From: Nitrososphaerota archaeon
GTDB lineage: Archaea > Thermoproteota > Nitrososphaeria > Nitrososphaerales > JAHFOH01
Assembly (NCBI GenBank): GCA_023266955.1
Contig: JAHFOH010000059.1
Location: 1-7,525, forward strand
Direction of reading: 5' to 3'
DNA length: 7,525 nt
Shown: piece by piece, positions 1 through 6,370 of the stretch
Position numbering within the stretch: the stretch's first letter is position 1
Layout of the letters: each line of letters starts with the position of its first letter
Notes under the pieces: model-generated
Told to the model about the DNA's origin: nothing
Database searches by the model: none
Seen by the model: the letters and a program-made list of their open reading frames with translations, nothing else
Made by a program: the position numbers and the translations under genes

Positions 1-669
1 TCTCCCACCAATCACGTAGATGCGGTCTTTGACGACGGCGGAGGCTAAGTGTTCACGGGGCGTAGGCATAGGGCTTCTAGCTTCCCAGGTATTCGTTGCG
101 GGATCGTAGGCTTCGTTTATTGCGAGTGGGTTTCCAGATGCACCTCCGATTGCGTATATCCTTCCTTTGACCACCTGGGCTGTCAAGGCTCCTCGGGCTG
201 TAGGCATGGACTTGCCCTCACTCCATGTTTGGGTCTTTATGTCGAAGATGAAGAGTGTGTTACTCGGTGTAAACGGAACACCATGGAAGCCTCCGATTAC
301 GTAGATCTTTCCATCCAACGCCACTGCTGCAACATGATGCAGTGGTTTCGGTAGGGGTGGAAGAGCCCTCCATGAATCAGAAACGGTATCGTAGGCTTCC
401 ACCTTATCGGTAGTTGAGAAGCTAGTATCTACCCCTCCAATGACAAAAACCTCTTGGCCCAACGAGACGACTGCGACCTCACTTCTGGGAGTTGGAAGCG
501 GAGTTCCAAATGAATGTCGGAATTTACCCGTTGCTACTTCAACTGTAGAACTCTCTAAACTTACCTCTACGAAAAATACGCTAAAGTAGGTTGCGACGAT
601 AATCACGATTGCAATTATCGCCTTCATTGTCCGTCGGTGTCGTGCCAGTCTTCTCCATCCGCTGCTCAT
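1..669 (-). CDS. Membrane-anchored kelch-repeat beta-propeller protein (3' end cut by window edge)
   Basis: The minus-strand frame is open from an ATG at 669 to base 1, giving the first 223 residues; the stop lies outside the window. Residues 5-13 are rich in Arg/His and are followed by a hydrophobic stretch (about 15-35), a signal anchor that would place the rest outside the cell. From residue 55 on there are kelch repeats. The paired glycines of the VIGG/AIGG strands are at 78-79, 126-127, 175-176 and 221-222, spaced 46-49 residues. Each is followed by the usual Tyr-D-(x)n-W pattern (EAYDTVSDSW, FIFDIKTQTW, EAYDPATNTW) and a P-M/L-P-T-x-R turn. A full propeller needs five to seven blades, so a third to half is missing. 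The ATG at 669 has AGGAG only two bases upstream. ATG 627 (Met15, giving MKAIIAIVII) is a credible alternative start but lacks an RBS. Kelch propellers bind ligands or sugars; the specific role here is unknown. Confidence 0.9.
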   Translation of the reverse strand, partial: MSSGWRRLARHRRTMKAIIAIVIIVATYFSVFFVEVSLESSTVEVATGKFRHSFGTPLPTPRSEVAVVSLGQEVFVIGGVDTSFSTTDKVEAYDTVSDSWRALPPLPKPLHHVAAVALDGKIYVIGGFHGVPFTPSNTLFIFDIKTQTWSEGKSMPTARGALTAQVVKGRIYAIGGASGNPLAINEAYDPATNTWEARSPMPTPREHLASAVVKDRIYVIGGR

Positions 670-774
670 TACTCCTAGACCGAGTCGGGCTACAAATAAC
701 GCTTCGGATCGAATTAGAGTGAGAAAGTCTTTGCCGTAACGTGCTTCGTCTTCAGATCCTAAATCAAGGCTGAG
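670..774. other. 105-base intergenic gap between the two propeller genes
   Basis: This spacer separates the stop of the COG4880-type propeller gene from the kelch gene start. On the minus strand it holds the AGGAG (677-673 region) just before the kelch ATG and a weak AT-rich stretch, TTATTTGTA, about 25-30 bases upstream of that ATG. I see no U-tract terminator or strong hairpin, so read-through from the upstream propeller gene is possible. Confidence 0.4.
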
Positions 775-2673
775 TTACTGGATGAGCTGGGCCGGTAACT
801 CTATTTCGTTCAGCTTCTGTAATGTAGGTATGTCGTTCATCATAACCTTCTTATCCGAAACTGTGTATAGGACGTCTCCTACGTATAGACTCCTCCTCAC
901 TTCATAACTTGAGTCGAAGTTGAAACCGCTTTTCACTAAGTCGCCATTGTCAAGTAGATGAGTTACACGCCCCTTCACTGTAATGCCAGATTCGGGTGAA
1001 ACGTTGAGGATGTAGGCTCCTTGAAAGACAAAGTCGCCATATGTGTCTGGCGGCAAGCCTCCAGGATATTTGTCTGGGTCTATTTGCGCTAGAAGAACTG
1101 GTATGACGAGCATATTGCGTGCCTTATCGAAGAGTAGCGCCTTGTGATCATAGAGGATGGGAGAGTCCGTGCCGCGATCGCCTAGATTGAGGGTAGCAAT
1201 TTCCTTCGGCTTGTTCACTTCAGAGACATCGAACAGAGAAATCTTCACTCCTTGGAACCATGCGAAGTTCCCCTGATCTGAAGGCGCAGCATCCTTGCCT
1301 ATTCCTATCAGGTGGTTGTCGTCAAATGGATGTAGGTAGCTGGAGAATCCAGGAATTTTCAGCTGTCCTAAGATTCTTGGGCTAGAAGGATCACCAACAT
1401 CTATGACGAATAGGGGATCAATCTTAAGGAATGTTACGACATATGCTCTGCTGCCCATGAATCTGACTGAATAGATGCTCTCGCCAAGAGCCATGTCCTC
1501 AATCTTTCCAACTATGTTTAGATCTCTATCAAGCACATACAGATTGTTCTTAGAATCTTCACCCCATCCAACCGTAGTTGCAATACGGAAGTGGTTGTTG
1601 TATTCATCCATGCTGAACTGATTCAAAGGATGACCCCGGACGGAGCCACTTGCCACTGGGGTAACATTCTTGCCGTCGATTTCAAGCCTGTGGATAGCTG
1701 TCTCCTCAACCTGAATGAATTCGCCTGTGTCACCTAACGGTACAGCACCGAAATCAGTCATCGTCAAGTAGATGTTGTCTGTAGACACGTAGATGGTGCT
1801 CGTGGCTCCAGTTAATACAGTAGTGAAGGTTGGTTCCTCACCGAGACTCTGCACATTCAGAGCAGTTACCGTAGTATAGGCATAGCCAGCGTCTGTAATA
1901 TTCGAGTAATAGATTTCGGTGGCAGAAATTTCTTTTACGCGATCATCAACCTGAGCCTGAGGTAACACATCGGGACTGGCTGGGGTATTTACAACTACAT
2001 AGACATAGTCGCCAATCATCCTCGAATTCACATACGAACCCGTCACAGAAACCTCCCTTGCTAAGCTAGGCGAGGCTCTGTCCGCTATGTCGTAGACCTG
2101 TATCGTCACATTGCCATCTACGAAGGGTCGCGGAGCAACACTGCTTGCGATACCAACGCATCTGAAACAGTCAGCAATGATGTACGGAAAGCCACCAACA
2201 AAAAGCACAAGTCTATCTCTGTTTACAAAAAGTCCCTGAACCATTCCGGTTACTTCGATCGTGGAAACCAGAGCGGCCTCTTCAGGTGGATAAGCCTTGA
2301 TAATGAAGATGCGAGAGCTGGTTAGGGATAGTACGTAGATGTATTTGCCGTCTGTTTTGACAATATCAGCCTCATCAACACCAGAAACCTGAATGTTAGT
2401 CGTAGAGTACGCGACTGCCCCTGAGTTCAAAGCAATGACATCTGCACGTAGCGCTGATGGTGCGGTTAGCGTCGTCCATGCTCCAAGCAGGGGACTCTGG
2501 AAGTTGGCCTTAGCGTTAAGGTAGGCTCTCAGCTGATCATATGACTCGAACTTCTGAAGTTCAGAGCTTCCAAGCTTCAAATTGCCTAACTGAGGTTGAA
2601 GGTAGAGTGCTGCCACAGAAACAACAGTAAAGGAGATGATAAGAGATGCCGTGAGGAGTGCAATAAGCTTCAC
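775..2673 (-). CDS. Secreted beta-propeller domain protein (COG4880 / PF09826 type)
   Basis: The product has 632 residues. Residues 1-22 form a typical signal peptide (Met-Lys followed by a long hydrophobic run ending VSVAA). After a short helical stretch (37-56, ELQKFESYDQLRAYL) comes the family signature VSGVDEADIVKTDGKYIYV at 96-114. This is the hallmark of the secreted C-terminal beta-propeller proteins distantly related to WD40 repeats, found in archaea and some bacteria. The rest is rich in propeller strands of the type 'YVVTF..DPLFVIDVGDPSSPRILG', and length fits the family. A CxxC pair (Cys169, Cys172) could form an extracytoplasmic disulfide or bind metal. The start is GTG with GAGGT about ten bases upstream. 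The biochemical role of the family is unknown; some bacterial relatives carry protease-related or copper amine oxidase-like extra domains, not present here. It lies 105 bases upstream of the kelch gene on the same strand, which suggests a shared surface role. Confidence 0.93.
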   Translation of the reverse strand: MKLIALLTASLIISFTVVSVAALYLQPQLGNLKLGSSELQKFESYDQLRAYLNAKANFQSPLLGAWTTLTAPSALRADVIALNSGAVAYSTTNIQVSGVDEADIVKTDGKYIYVLSLTSSRIFIIKAYPPEEAALVSTIEVTGMVQGLFVNRDRLVLFVGGFPYIIADCFRCVGIASSVAPRPFVDGNVTIQVYDIADRASPSLAREVSVTGSYVNSRMIGDYVYVVVNTPASPDVLPQAQVDDRVKEISATEIYYSNITDAGYAYTTVTALNVQSLGEEPTFTTVLTGATSTIYVSTDNIYLTMTDFGAVPLGDTGEFIQVEETAIHRLEIDGKNVTPVASGSVRGHPLNQFSMDEYNNHFRIATTVGWGEDSKNNLYVLDRDLNIVGKIEDMALGESIYSVRFMGSRAYVVTFLKIDPLFVIDVGDPSSPRILGQLKIPGFSSYLHPFDDNHLIGIGKDAAPSDQGNFAWFQGVKISLFDVSEVNKPKEIATLNLGDRGTDSPILYDHKALLFDKARNMLVIPVLLAQIDPDKYPGGLPPDTYGDFVFQGAYILNVSPESGITVKGRVTHLLDNGDLVKSGFNFDSSYEVRRSLYVGDVLYTVSDKKVMMNDIPTLQKLNEIELPAQLIQ

Positions 2674-2832
2674 TTGCTTTTCGACCTCGCCTCAGTTAGG
2701 GGTATGTCACATCATAATCCTATGGGTACGAACAATAGTTGTCAGGTGTTCTAAAATCTGGACAGCGCTTTGGTGCCGGAAACGACGAAGCTCCCACAAG
2801 ATTGATACCTTATCAGGCTATAATCTTCTTCC
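2674..2832 (-). promoter_or_regulatory. 159-base spacer, probable promoter region of the secreted propeller gene
   Basis: This is the longest clear non-coding gap in the left half. Read on the minus strand, it contains an AT-rich GGATTATGATG about 45 bases before the GTG start and AGATTTTAGAAC about 80 bases before it. Either could be a TATA element; neither matches the consensus strongly. The RBS GAGGT lies near 2688-2684. No terminator-like T-run follows the B3/B4 stop codon, so the propeller gene may have its own promoter or be read from upstream. Confidence 0.35.
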
Positions 2833-3498
2833 CTAAGAAGAAACCTTTCGAGAGCAGAATTTCATAACATAATCGACTGCTATCTTTCCAGCTTCATAAA
2901 GTACAGAATCATCTACTCTTGGTACACCACAAATCATCAGAATAACGTCAGTCGTTTCGAAAGTAACCTTGGAGTAATCAGCGTCTCTGTAAGGATAGAC
3001 CGCTACTAGCCTTTCCTCGTCTGAGACTACAACCTCCCCTCCATTCAACGTCATCGCCTCTTGCATGCCTATTCCTAGAAACTTCTCGCCTTCACGGGCG
3101 AATCGCATCGTCATTGGGCCGCTTACTTTTGACGAATCAAACGTGGCCAACGCTACACCAGTATCTATTGAAGCTAGGTTGTAGGCGTCTACGAGGGTAT
3201 TCACTGAGGGGATAGATTTTCCCGCAAGAATCCTTCTAATCAAGGCCTCAGCGGCTGGTCTTATTTTAGTCGGGTCGACGCCAACCCTCCAGAAGAAGTC
3301 TCTGTACGCCCTAAAGATGGGCACCTGAGGAACAGATTCCAGATCATACCTTCCTCTTACGGCAGTGAAGATTTGTTCTTTGTACTCTTCCAGTTTAGCA
3401 TCAGTCCTCTGAACAGCAACATTACTGACAGAAAGAAGAAACGCGCTCAGACTTGGAAATCTATCTCTGACACCTTGATCTATTACCAGCTGGTTCAA
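2833..3498 (-). CDS. B3/B4 domain protein (Phe-tRNA synthetase beta-chain-like, COG3382)
   Basis: A 221-residue soluble protein that matches stand-alone B3/B4 proteins in length and sequence. The B3/B4 domain is otherwise part of the phenylalanyl-tRNA synthetase beta subunit, where it contributes to editing. Characteristic is the block around residues 63-111: RAYRDFFWRVGVDPTKIRPA, then the helix EALIRRIL, then IPSVNTLVDAYNLASI. It is followed by the strand-rich half with SGPMTMRFAREGE (126-138) and GGEVVVSDEERLVA. Free-standing members have been proposed to act in tRNA or amino-acid quality control, but their substrate is not established. Start is TTG, one base after the TGA of the upstream membrane-protein gene (TGA-A-TTG), so translation is probably coupled; a weak GAGG lies about 14 bases upstream inside that gene. 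Confidence 0.85.
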   Translation of the reverse strand: MNQLVIDQGVRDRFPSLSAFLLSVSNVAVQRTDAKLEEYKEQIFTAVRGRYDLESVPQVPIFRAYRDFFWRVGVDPTKIRPAAEALIRRILAGKSIPSVNTLVDAYNLASIDTGVALATFDSSKVSGPMTMRFAREGEKFLGIGMQEAMTLNGGEVVVSDEERLVAVYPYRDADYSKVTFETTDVILMICGVPRVDDSVLYEAGKIAVDYVMKFCSRKVSS

Positions 3499-3499
3499 T

Positions 3500-4231
3500 T
3501 CAGAGCGCTAGCCTCGATAGAAGCATGGAGAGGGCAAGCAGGTTAACTGTCAACACAAGAATCTTCAACGCGCTCTGCGGCCTCCAAATCAATGAATGAA
3601 TGTCATAGTTCTTGATCAGCGGGGCTCCATTATTAGATCTGGAAAGGATGCTGTTCAACTCAGGGTTTCTTCGCCATTCCTTGAGCCACTTGCTTAATCG
3701 AGCCTGAATCCCTGCTGTTAGACCAGCAACCACAGACATTAGCAGACTAGACGGCGTTATAGTGAGCGTGTTAACAAAGTAACTTGTAAGCAGAGGGAGA
3801 GAACCCCAGGACAGAGAGAACCAGAAATCATTGTGGAATCTTCCTCCTAGGAATGATTTCACATTGTAAGAAAATAGGAAGAATGTCTCCGCAAATATGA
3901 AAAGGAGGAGGAATACAGTAACTGTCAGAGCGTAGTAAACGCCGATGAAAAGTGCAATTGTGAGTGCAGAGAGGGATATGGTCAAAAGACCCCTCCTGGA
4001 AATCTTCGTTCCAGCCCTCCCAGTCGACGCTTCATTCAGATAATGTGCGGCCAATCCTACGCCTAAGAAATAGGCAACTATGGCAGATCCCAATCTATCA
4101 TAGTAGATCACTGGCGCAATGGCAGCTCCTATAACGACATAGCTCAGAACCGTCGCAGTGTACGGCAAATACAACAAATTGTAATAGGGTCGCCAGCCGC
4201 CTCCTGATTTGAAGAACCAGGCTTCCTCCAT
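3500..4231 (-). CDS. Polytopic membrane protein, possibly a divergent UbiA-family prenyltransferase
   Basis: 243 residues with about six or seven hydrophobic segments: roughly 23-44, 47-63, 82-98, 100-121, 138-156, 160-177 and 221-240. A soluble charged loop (178-215, KWLKEWRRNPELN) precedes the last helix. The polar block HYLNEASTGRAGTKISRR (63-80) after the second helix, and YNVKSFLGGRFHNDFWF (122-138) later, sit where UbiA prenyltransferases carry their two Asp-rich prenyl-diphosphate sites. The classical NDxxDxxxD motif is absent: only Asn66-Glu67 and Asn134-Asp135 remain. UbiA membership is therefore an inference from layout, and catalytic activity is uncertain. Start ATG is the only in-frame choice (TAA eight codons upstream). 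No RBS is visible, which fits a leaderless transcript. It is the first gene of a probable unit with the B3/B4 gene. Confidence 0.72.
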   Translation of the reverse strand: MEEAWFFKSGGGWRPYYNLLYLPYTATVLSYVVIGAAIAPVIYYDRLGSAIVAYFLGVGLAAHYLNEASTGRAGTKISRRGLLTISLSALTIALFIGVYYALTVTVFLLLFIFAETFFLFSYNVKSFLGGRFHNDFWFSLSWGSLPLLTSYFVNTLTITPSSLLMSVVAGLTAGIQARLSKWLKEWRRNPELNSILSRSNNGAPLIKNYDIHSLIWRPQSALKILVLTVNLLALSMLLSRLAL

Positions 4232-4237
4232 GACTGT

Positions 4238-4504
4238 ATGATTCGTCCATTAAGGTTTAAGCTCTTTCAATTCTTCAAACAGCATAGTCGTATCGTGTCA
4301 TCAGGGGACCAACCAAAGAAAGATCTTGTGGATTCCACAGTACTAGCGCTTAAGATGACTATTCCTCCGAGCGTACTGCTTGTCCTGATAACGCGGTTTT
4401 CACTTGTTAATGTGGTCAGTATTTCCGTTTGGGGGTTGTTCACCCTTGTCTGGACGGTAGTTGTCGCACTAGACTACGGTAAGCGGGAAGGCAAGAAAGC
4501 ATAA
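4238..4504 (+). CDS. Small putative membrane protein (hypothetical)
   Basis: An 88-residue open frame that fills most of the otherwise 298-base gap before the oxidase gene. Residues 1-40 are basic and polar. Residues 43-79 are strongly hydrophobic (TIPPSVLLVLITRF, then VVSISVWGLFTLVWTVVVAL), enough for two short membrane helices or a hairpin. The tail KREGKKA is positively charged, as expected for a cytoplasmic end. It ends 25 bases before the TTG of the FAD oxidase gene, so the two could be co-transcribed. Against it: no ribosome binding site precedes ATG 4238, the ORF starts seven bases from a divergent start codon, and I recognise no family. A shorter form starting at ATG 4355 (49 residues) keeps the whole hydrophobic part. 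Confidence 0.5.
   Translation: MIRPLRFKLFQFFKQHSRIVSSGDQPKKDLVDSTVLALKMTIPPSVLLVLITRFSLVNVVSISVWGLFTLVWTVVVALDYGKREGKKA
4251..4262 (-). promoter_or_regulatory. Possible TATA box for the membrane protein gene (leaderless)
   Basis: On the minus strand, AGCTTAAACCTT preceded by a purine-rich GAAAGA lies about 20-31 bases before the ATG at 4231. That spacing would place transcription start at or next to the start codon, consistent with the missing ribosome binding site. The site falls inside the start of the divergent small ORF, so one of the two assignments could be wrong. Confidence 0.35.
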
Positions 4505-4518
4505 TCTCTTTTGAAATA

Positions 4519-4524
4519 AGGTAA
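4519..4524 (+). promoter_or_regulatory. Ribosome binding site that fixes the TTG start of the oxidase gene
   Basis: AAGGTA (near 4518-4524) lies about seven bases before TTG 4530. The next residues, TERYDVAIVGGG, begin the FAD-binding strand at the normal distance from the N-terminus, so the TTG start is well supported despite being non-ATG. Confidence 0.55.
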
Positions 4525-4529
4525 GCTCT

Positions 4530-5750
4530 TTGACAGAGCGCTATGATGTTGCAATTGTCGGAGGGGGCGCGATTGGCTCTAGTCTTGCGAGAGCTTTGAC
4601 TTTGAAGAAACCTCAACTCAAGGTCGCTCTTCTTGAGAAGGAGAAGAGTATCGCCTACCACGCAAGCGGAAGAAACAGTGGTGTAGTACACTCTGGTTTT
4701 CATCCGAAACCTGGGAGTCTGAAGGCAAAACTCTGTGTTGAGGGAAACAGCATGATACGGGAATATGCCAGAATGAGGAATGTCCCCATCAAGCAAGTTG
4801 GAACCTTGGTGGTAGCTCGAAATGAAGACGAAATCGGTGTGCTATCGAATTTGAAAGAGAGGGCAGAAGCGAATCGCGTTCCAGGTGTGATGATCCTAGA
4901 TGCTCAGGAAATGAAGAAGTTGGAACCGAATGTGCAGGGATCTGCAGCTCTACATTCTCCCACGGGATGCATTATAGACTCAAGGGCTCTTGTTCAATCG
5001 GTTGCTGAAGACGCGGTAAGGAAGGGAGCTAAACTTTTGCTCGGATGTGAGCTACTAACTCTCAAGGAAAGGATTGAAGGAGTGACCTTAACAACAACAA
5101 AAGGAGAACTTTCGTCGAGGATTGTTTTAAATTGCGCTGGTCTTTATGCCGATACAATCGCCCATATGTTAGGCGTAGGTAGGCAGTATGCAATAATTCC
5201 ATTTCGGGGAGAATACTATCAGACAACTGCGGAGAAGGCGAATGTAATTAGCTCCATGATTTATCCTCCCCCTGACCCTGAACTCCCCTTTCTAGGAATA
5301 CATTTCACAAAGACCATGCATGGATCTGTAATTGTTGGTCCGAATGCTGTGCTTGCAGGTGGAAGAGAGGCTTATGACACATTTCAATTCAACCTCAAAG
5401 AATTCTTCTCCACAATTAGCGAGCCTGGCTTCCTCAAGTTAGTGACAGACGCCTATTTCCTCAGGGTAGCTGTTAAACAGCTCCGCACTTCCTTAAGCAA
5501 GTCTGCATTTGTAAAAGAAGCTAGGAGGCTCGTTCCTTCACTGCGTGAAGCTGATCTTGTAAAGGGTTTCAGTGGAATCCGGGCGCAGTTAGTCGATGAT
5601 GATGGAAACCTTGTGGACGATTTTGTCATTGAATACACAGACCACTCAGTACACATTCTGAACGCCGTCTCCCCTGGACTCACCTGCTCTCTCGCATTCG
5701 GAGAATATCTAGTCGAGCTTCTGACGCAGAAAGGTTACATTATCTCATAG
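4530..5750 (+). CDS. lhgO: FAD-dependent oxidoreductase, L-2-hydroxyglutarate oxidase (LhgO) family
   Basis: 406 residues, the usual length for LhgO. The N-terminal Rossmann fold shows VAIVGGGAIGSS (7-18; glycines 11, 13 and 16) with Glu36 ending the second strand to hold the FAD ribose. Residues 44-72 carry the family block HASGRNSGVVHSGF followed by KPGSLKAKLCVEG, which closely resembles bacterial LhgO. The C-terminal FAD domain has GFSGIRAQLVDD (about 347-358) and NAVSPGLTCSLAFGEYL. Known LhgO enzymes oxidise L-2-hydroxyglutarate to 2-oxoglutarate and pass electrons to the membrane quinone pool. The archaeal substrate is inferred, not shown; another 2-hydroxyacid or an amine is possible, since this belongs to the wider DAO superfamily. 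No membrane helix is visible, so membrane contact would be peripheral or through the small upstream membrane ORF, which is speculative. Confidence 0.85.
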   Translation: MTERYDVAIVGGGAIGSSLARALTLKKPQLKVALLEKEKSIAYHASGRNSGVVHSGFHPKPGSLKAKLCVEGNSMIREYARMRNVPIKQVGTLVVARNEDEIGVLSNLKERAEANRVPGVMILDAQEMKKLEPNVQGSAALHSPTGCIIDSRALVQSVAEDAVRKGAKLLLGCELLTLKERIEGVTLTTTKGELSSRIVLNCAGLYADTIAHMLGVGRQYAIIPFRGEYYQTTAEKANVISSMIYPPPDPELPFLGIHFTKTMHGSVIVGPNAVLAGGREAYDTFQFNLKEFFSTISEPGFLKLVTDAYFLRVAVKQLRTSLSKSAFVKEARRLVPSLREADLVKGFSGIRAQLVDDDGNLVDDFVIEYTDHSVHILNAVSPGLTCSLAFGEYLVELLTQKGYIIS

Positions 5751-5775
5751 GGCTGGGCGAATGTCATCCAAGGAG

Positions 5776-5783
5776 TTTATAGA
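5776..5783 (+). promoter_or_regulatory. Possible TATA box for the CBS-zinc finger gene
   Basis: TTTATAGA in the 68-base gap after the oxidase stop codon, preceded by the purine-rich AAGGAG. A start site about 25 bases downstream would fall close to 5804, giving a very short leader that begins around the GGAGGT. Read-through from the oxidase gene remains possible. Confidence 0.4.
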
Positions 5784-5803
5784 CACGAATTCTCAACGTT
5801 GAC

Positions 5804-5809
5804 GGAGGT
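5804..5809 (+). promoter_or_regulatory. Strong ribosome binding site for the CBS-zinc finger gene
   Basis: GGAGGT is a full match to the anti-Shine-Dalgarno core, nine bases before TTG 5819. It decides this start over the later in-frame ATG at Met17, which would cut into the first CBS domain. Confidence 0.65.
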
Positions 5810-5818
5810 AATTCTGTT

Positions 5819-6370
5819 TTGCTACCTGGTCTCGAAGATTTTCTAAAAAAGCCTGTGAGGAGTTACATGAGTACCGAATTTCTCGTCTTGGATGAGGAGA
5901 AGACCGTCTCAGCTGCAGCGATAGCGATGAGGGATAAGGGGTTAGGTAGCGTTTTGGTTGCTAAAGACGATAAGCCAATTGGGATTGTTACAGAGAGAGA
6001 TATTCTCAATAAGGTTGTGGCGTCAGGACTCGATCCCTCTCAAGTGAAGATTGGGGAGGTAATGTCATCACCTCTTATCTCGATTTCTCCCGATACCAGC
6101 GTCGATGAAGCTCTGGCAACCATGGCCCGGCATAACATTAGAAGACTTGTGGTCAAGGAGCGCGACAACGTAGTTGGAGTAATCTCTCAGACAGTGATTG
6201 TAGGTGATCGGAGAGCTGAATATGCACCTCTTCCTGACCTAGACTTGCCGAAGGGAGCGAAGTGTCCTTATTGCGGTTCGCAGTTCAGCGATAAGAGTAC
6301 CCTGTCTAAACATATTGATAGGATCCATATTGGAAGTGGGTTGTTAGAGGGAGATACTAGGCGATGGTAG
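5819..6370 (+). CDS. CBS domain pair protein with C-terminal C2H2 zinc finger
   Basis: 183 residues in three parts. CBS1 spans about 12-66 (VRSYMST start, KPIGIVTERDIL end) and CBS2 about 77-130 (IGEVMSSPLISISPDTSVDE, IRRLVV, VVGVIS). Such pairs (Bateman modules) typically bind adenine nucleotides such as AMP, ATP or SAM and act as energy or metabolite sensors. After a linker (133-147, proline-rich), residues 149-170 form a textbook C2H2 finger: Cys149, Cys152, Phe156, Leu162, His165 and His170, with spacing C-x2-C-x3-F-x5-L-x2-H-x4-H. A short tail follows. The arrangement suggests a nucleotide-sensing protein that contacts DNA, RNA or a partner protein through the finger; this is inference. 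Start is TTG supported by GGAGGT. The stop codon directly abuts that of the convergent ferritin gene. Confidence 0.93.
   Translation: MLPGLEDFLKKPVRSYMSTEFLVLDEEKTVSAAAIAMRDKGLGSVLVAKDDKPIGIVTERDILNKVVASGLDPSQVKIGEVMSSPLISISPDTSVDEALATMARHNIRRLVVKERDNVVGVISQTVIVGDRRAEYAPLPDLDLPKGAKCPYCGSQFSDKSTLSKHIDRIHIGSGLLEGDTRRW

Noticed and set aside
49..354. Plus-strand open frame of 101 codons
   Set aside because: It is antisense to the kelch gene, whose repeats are unmistakable; the plus-strand product is Cys/Arg-rich nonsense.
1..669. Frame disruption or pseudogene in the kelch gene
   Set aside because: Manual translation is uninterrupted through four evenly spaced repeats; it is only cut by the window edge.
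2636..2836. Plus-strand open frame of 66 codons across the propeller gene start
   Set aside because: It overlaps the signal peptide region antisense, has no recognisable features, and no RBS.
4440..4796. Minus-strand open frame of 118 codons
   Set aside because: It is antisense to the conserved FAD-binding N-terminus of the LhgO-like gene and shows no domain or RBS.
5453..5683. Minus-strand open frame of 76 codons
   Set aside because: Fully antisense to the conserved C-terminal part of the oxidase gene; a shadow frame.
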